From assembly GCA_002424635.1 (NCBI GenBank), contig DIKT01000092.1:1-9912 (forward strand): a stretch of 9,912 nt of DNA, given 5' to 3'. Shown here in pieces: positions 7,511-9,912 of the stretch (its first letter is position 1; every line of letters starts with the position of its first letter). Position numbers and translations under genes: made by a program. The notes under the pieces are model-generated. The model was not told the origin of the DNA. It did not search any database and was given only the letters and a program-made list of their open reading frames with translations. Source of the DNA: Desulfobulbaceae bacterium UBA5611 (GTDB lineage Bacteria; Desulfobacterota; Desulfobulbia; Desulfobulbales; Desulfocapsaceae).

Positions 7511-7640
7511 AGAGGAGGAAGTAAAATGAAAATAATTTAGAGAGGGAAGTGGAATGCGAAGCATCTCTTTACAGGTGCATTGGTAAGTGTCTGTTGTTTA
7601 TAATTTCATGAGGAGGAAGTGAAATGCGAAGTATCCTGAA
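7511..7640 (+). repeat. Three reiterated ribosome-site/start-codon modules
   Basis: Three related segments carry a purine-rich ribosome site followed by ATG. They are GAGGAGGAAGTAAAATG (ATG 7526), GAGGGAAGTGGAATGCGAAG (ATG 7554) and GAGGAGGAAGTGAAATGCGA (ATG 7624). The second and third differ at only two positions from GGAAGTG through the ATC codon. The first opens a four-codon ORF ('MKII', stop 7538-7540) and the second a ten-codon ORF ('MRSISLQVHW', stop 7584-7586). The third opens the real gene, which begins 'MRSIL'. They therefore look like copies of the 5' end of the downstream gene, kept either as leader ORFs or as remnants of duplication and deletion. Confidence 0.6.
7610..7619 (+). 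promoter_or_regulatory. Strong Shine-Dalgarno of the solute-binding protein
   Basis: GAGGAGGAAG contains a near-perfect AGGAGG core (7611-7616) seven bases before the ATG at 7624. This fixes the start of the binding protein and suggests a high translation rate, as expected for an abundant periplasmic protein. Two similar sites upstream open only mini-ORFs and could compete for ribosomes. Confidence 0.8.
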
Positions 7641-8421
7641 AATGTTGTCTGCCCTTGTTATTGCGTTTGCTCTGGCTACCCCGGCAATGGCGGGCGACCT
7701 TTCCTGCTGGTTCCCGCCAAACTGGAAGGACAAGAGTGAGCAGGCCAAGAAAATCACTGATGCCCTCTCTAAATCCGGCATTGCCATTAAACCCCGCGTT
7801 GCCAACGGCTACTCCGAGATCCTCACAGCCTTCACCGCCGACGAGGGTAGTTTGGTCTACACAGGTTCCTTCGGGCAGGCAATTATCAGGGCCCGGAACC
7901 TCGGCACTCCTCTGGTTCAAGCCATCGACGGCAAAGAACTCTATGGGGCGCTGATGATCTACCCCAAGGGCCAGAATCCCGAAGAAATTCTCAAGAACTA
8001 TCCCAAAGAGATCGCCTTTGCCAAGGGTGCCAGCTCTGGTGAGTCTGGTGCCAAAGCCGCTACCGATGGTCAGGCAGCCATCGAGACCCCAGGCCACCCC
8101 AATGCCATAGGCGCACTCAAGGCCGGCAAGGCCAAGGCTGCCTTCGTGAAGAATGGCTGGTGGAGTGGAAAGAAACAGGATTACCCCGAATTCGATTCCT
8201 TTGAGGTACCGGGCGTGTCCGACGCCTTAAATCCTGATAACATCCTGACCGCCTCCAATAAAATTTCCGCAGACGATCGCGAGAAGATCACGCAGGCCGC
8301 CATTGCCGCCAAAGATGCTTTTGGCGCCAAGGAAATTGTCCCCTTCTCCCCGGAGAAGTTGGATTTCACCCTGAATCTTATGAAAAAGGCGAAGATTGAT
8401 CCTTTGACCTACGCATTCTAA
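7624..8421 (+). CDS. PhnD-like periplasmic solute-binding protein
   Basis: The product has 265 residues. A clear Sec signal peptide (1-23) ends in the AxA-type site 'AMA' before G24, giving a roughly 242-residue periplasmic protein with one cysteine (C28). The layout fits the type-2 binding-protein fold of the phosphate/phosphite/phosphonate group (PhnD, PF12974): 'NGYSEILTAF' (61-70), 'SLVYTGSFGQAIIRA' (76-90), 'ELYGALMIYPKG' (105-116), and a Ser/Gly-rich loop 'ASSGESGAKAA' (136-146) where PhnD-like proteins coordinate their oxyanion. It is a little shorter than classical PhnD (around 300). No permease or ATPase gene is visible; a chemoreceptor gene follows after a terminator, so it may serve sensing rather than transport, or use a distant transporter. 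The ligand cannot be named from sequence alone. A strong ribosome site supports the start, and the unusual leader region suggests translational control. Confidence 0.68.
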   Translation: MRSILKMLSALVIAFALATPAMAGDLSCWFPPNWKDKSEQAKKITDALSKSGIAIKPRVANGYSEILTAFTADEGSLVYTGSFGQAIIRARNLGTPLVQAIDGKELYGALMIYPKGQNPEEILKNYPKEIAFAKGASSGESGAKAATDGQAAIETPGHPNAIGALKAGKAKAAFVKNGWWSGKKQDYPEFDSFEVPGVSDALNPDNILTASNKISADDREKITQAAIAAKDAFGAKEIVPFSPEKLDFTLNLMKKAKIDPLTYAF

Positions 8422-8446
8422 TCTGAAGGTAAGGGCTTTTCCAGAG

Positions 8447-8481
8447 AGCCTCTTGTCTGTCTGCACGGCAAGAGGCTTTTT
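8447..8481 (+). terminator. Intrinsic terminator after the solute-binding protein
   Basis: AGCCTCTTG (8447-8455) pairs perfectly over nine bases with CAAGAGGCT (8469-8477), with a 13-base loop and a run of five T (8477-8481). It sits 25 bases after the stop codon. It separates the binding protein from the chemoreceptor gene, which is either separately transcribed or expressed at a lower level by read-through. Confidence 0.85.
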
Positions 8482-8568
8482 AAGTAATATGGCGTACTTC
8501 ACGCCGGAAGCATAATAGTGCCACAGGCAATATTTCCTCAAATATATTCCCATAAACCAAGGAAAAAC
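8482..8568 (+). promoter_or_regulatory. Leader region of the chemoreceptor gene
   Basis: This short region between terminator and start codon contains a five-base-pair inverted repeat, GGCGT/ACGCC (8491-8495 with 8501-8505), and an AT-rich patch with TATATT at 8543-8548. A ribosome site AAGGA (8559-8563) lies five bases before the ATG and supports that start. I find no convincing sigma70 or sigma28 promoter. Confidence 0.35.
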
Positions 8569-9912
8569 ATGTCAAAGCTGAGCTCATTGGGTCTTCGCCC
8601 TAAAATCATTATCGCAACAGTCTTAATGACGGCCATCTTGCTCTTGAGTCTTGGTTCCTTCATGATGTTCAAGAGTAATCGTCTCATACAGAGTGCCTTG
8701 GAATCCAAAGCCACTTCTCTAGTCAACCTGATCGAGCCAATAGGTGGTTCCTATCTCAATAATTATGATTATTCATCCATAGAATCTTTGATCAAGGAGC
8801 TCATCAAAGATTCTGATGTAGAATGGATTGTTTTTTTTGACGACAAGGGTGTTGCGTTGACTAAAAGCAGTCAGGAAAAACCAGCCACGGCACAATCTGT
8901 TCTGGTGGAGCGGGAGATCAAGAGTCAGGACGGGAAAACCGTTAATGGCAGGCTCAAATTCAGCTACAGTAAGGCCAGTGTGGCGGCTCAGCTCAGCAAC
9001 AATCTGATGACGACCGGCATGGCGATTCTTATCGGCGGCCTATTGATGACAGTGCTCATCGCGCTCCTGGCCAATGCCATTGTCAAACCCATCAGTCATG
9101 CGGCGACCTTAATGCAGGATATCTCACAAGGTGAAGGTGATTTAACCCGCAGAATTGCTGTCGCCAACAGTGACGAGGTCGGAGCCCTGGCCAATGGCTT
9201 TAATATTTTTGCCGAAAAAGTGCGGGGTATTATAGTACAGCTTGCTGAGAATGCCGGCAGCATGGCCACTTTTTCTGATTCCTTGGCCGTCATTTCTCAA
9301 GATATGTCGCGTGATGTCAAAATCGTTTCGGATAAAACCGATACTGTGGCCGCAGCTGCCGAAGAGGCCAGTGCCAATACCAACTCAGTCGCGGCCAGTA
9401 TGGAACAGGCCACCATCAACCTGAGTACCGTCACCGAGGCCACAGGGGAGATGAGCAGCACCATCACCAAGATTGCGGCCAACTCGGAAAAGGCTCGTAA
9501 TATCAGCGTGCAGGCAAGTGAGCAGGCCCATAATCTGGCCGTATTGATGCAGGAATTTGGCCAGGCAGCCCAGCAAATTGGTCAGGTCACCGAGACCATC
9601 ACTGCCATCTCATCGCAAACCAATCTGCTGGCCCTCAATGCCACCATCGAGGCGGCCCGGGCGGGTGAAGCCGGCAAGGGCTTTGCGGTAGTAGCCAATG
9701 AAATCAAAGAATTAGCCAAACAGACAGCGGCCGCCACTGAAGATATCAAAAGCCGCATCACCGGGGTCCAGCAATCAGCCATCGGGGCGATCAATGATAT
9801 CGATAAGATTACCGGAGTTATTGAAGAGGTAGGTACCATAGTCGCCAACATTGCCGGGGCCATTGAGGCCAAGGCCGCCATTACCCAGGAAGTTGTAGGC
9901 AATATCGCTGAG
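8569..9912 (+). CDS. Methyl-accepting chemotaxis protein (3'-truncated by window edge)
   Basis: The frame runs from ATG 8569 to the last base without a stop: 448 codons are visible and the C-terminus is missing. Membrane segments at about 13-34 and 146-168 enclose a periplasmic domain of about 110 residues. This domain has a 'VEWIVFFDDKGVALTK' strand pair resembling small PDC/Cache-type sensors. A HAMP linker follows at about 169-221 ('VKPIS' and 'DEVGALANGF'), then a long coiled-coil signalling domain with the highly conserved hairpin tip at 345-386 ('ISSQTNLLALNATIEAARAG', then GKGFAVVANEIKELA). The tip binds CheW and CheA to control flagellar or type IV motility. Methylation-type Glu/Gln pairs are likely, but the descending helix is incomplete. 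The gene follows a periplasmic binding protein, so indirect ligand sensing through that protein is possible. Confidence 0.93.
   Translation, partial: MSKLSSLGLRPKIIIATVLMTAILLLSLGSFMMFKSNRLIQSALESKATSLVNLIEPIGGSYLNNYDYSSIESLIKELIKDSDVEWIVFFDDKGVALTKSSQEKPATAQSVLVEREIKSQDGKTVNGRLKFSYSKASVAAQLSNNLMTTGMAILIGGLLMTVLIALLANAIVKPISHAATLMQDISQGEGDLTRRIAVANSDEVGALANGFNIFAEKVRGIIVQLAENAGSMATFSDSLAVISQDMSRDVKIVSDKTDTVAAAAEEASANTNSVAASMEQATINLSTVTEATGEMSSTITKIAANSEKARNISVQASEQAHNLAVLMQEFGQAAQQIGQVTETITAISSQTNLLALNATIEAARAGEAGKGFAVVANEIKELAKQTAAATEDIKSRITGVQQSAIGAINDIDKITGVIEEVGTIVANIAGAIEAKAAITQEVVGNIAE

Larger units (their letters stand above)
7085..7623. other. 539-base intergenic region with RNA structures and reiterated starts
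   Basis: No full-length gene is visible here. The first part (7085-7253) is moderately GC-rich and contains a small CCCG/CGGG stem (7125-7142), a GNRA-capped hairpin (7196-7216) and an intrinsic terminator. An odd palindrome follows at 7259-7273. From about 7317 to 7420 the sequence is strongly AT-rich, with a possible -10 element TATACAAT (7347-7354) but no convincing -35 at the right spacing. A direct repeat, AATACT, occurs at 7394-7399 and 7405-7410. The last 200 bases carry short ORFs and repeated ribosome sites, listed separately. The transcription start for the solute-binding protein gene is probably in this AT-rich part. Confidence 0.6.

Noticed and set aside
7599..7604. Perfect TATAAT hexamer before the solute-binding protein gene
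   Set aside because: No -35 element sits at 16-18 bases (TTTACA at 7568 is 25 bases away), and a start about seven bases downstream would remove part of the ribosome site. It is probably chance in AT-rich DNA.
7608..7622. Four-codon ORF MRRK overlapping the strong ribosome site of the binding protein
   Set aside because: It is created by the AGGAGGAAG ribosome site itself preceded by AT, and has no ribosome site of its own. It is best seen as chance.
7085..7623. Cobalamin or other known riboswitch, or a tRNA, in the long intergenic region
   Set aside because: The gap next to a 'B12-binding' protein prompted a look, but I found no B12-box-like sequence, no cloverleaf arms and no CCA end.
7606..8097. 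163-codon open frame on the - strand opposite the solute-binding protein
   Set aside because: It is a shadow of the GC-rich coding strand; the + frame has a signal peptide, a strong ribosome site and family motifs.
8490..8505. Possible sigma54 promoter before the chemoreceptor (TGGC ... GC with GG-N10-GC spacing)
   Set aside because: Only TGGC and GC match; the AC, G and TTG positions of the consensus do not. The same bases form a short inverted repeat that explains them as well.
1..9912. Mobile element, prophage, CRISPR or defence system
   Set aside because: No transposase, integrase, regularly spaced repeats or terminal inverted repeats with target duplication are visible on either strand. 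The short duplicated start modules are not an array.

Overview
The window looks like an ordinary chromosomal stretch from a Gram-negative, probably anaerobic bacterium. Three things suggest this: a lipoprotein of LolB type, two exported proteins, and a radical-SAM/DUF2344 fusion. That fusion layout, mid-range GC and a chemoreceptor together point towards Desulfobacterota (former Deltaproteobacteria, perhaps Desulfobulbales). This placement is inference from gene content, not from a marker-gene comparison. I see no insertion sequence, integrase, CRISPR array, tRNA or rRNA.

Left part (1-2425, + strand): the 3' portion of a large TPR-repeat protein, whose frame is open from base 1, overlaps the start of a LolB-like outer-membrane lipoprotein gene. 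TPR-lolB adjacency is also known in Pseudomonas, so the two probably act together in envelope assembly. Convergent to them on the - strand (2449-4342) is a probable two-gene unit: an exported protein with two AMIN-like domains, then a YkgJ-type cysteine-cluster protein. A plausible promoter for this unit lies in the 69-base divergent gap.

Middle (4412-7084, + strand): an 890-residue fusion of a TIGR03960-type radical SAM protein with a C-terminal TIGR03936/DUF2344 domain. These are separate adjacent genes in many other bacteria. It is followed by a 539-base gap holding a GNRA-capped hairpin and an intrinsic terminator (7196-7253). The rest of the gap is AT-rich. It contains a 22-codon ORF resembling a bare signal peptide, and three near-identical ribosome-site/start-codon modules, of which only the last opens a full gene.

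Right part (7624-9912, + strand): a PhnD-like periplasmic solute-binding protein with no transporter genes visible, a clear terminator, and then a methyl-accepting chemotaxis protein that runs off the window end. The simplest reading is a binding-protein/chemoreceptor sensing pair, but the interaction is not proven by the sequence. The most unusual signal is the reiterated translation-start region ahead of the binding protein; nothing here clearly amounts to a new multi-gene system.
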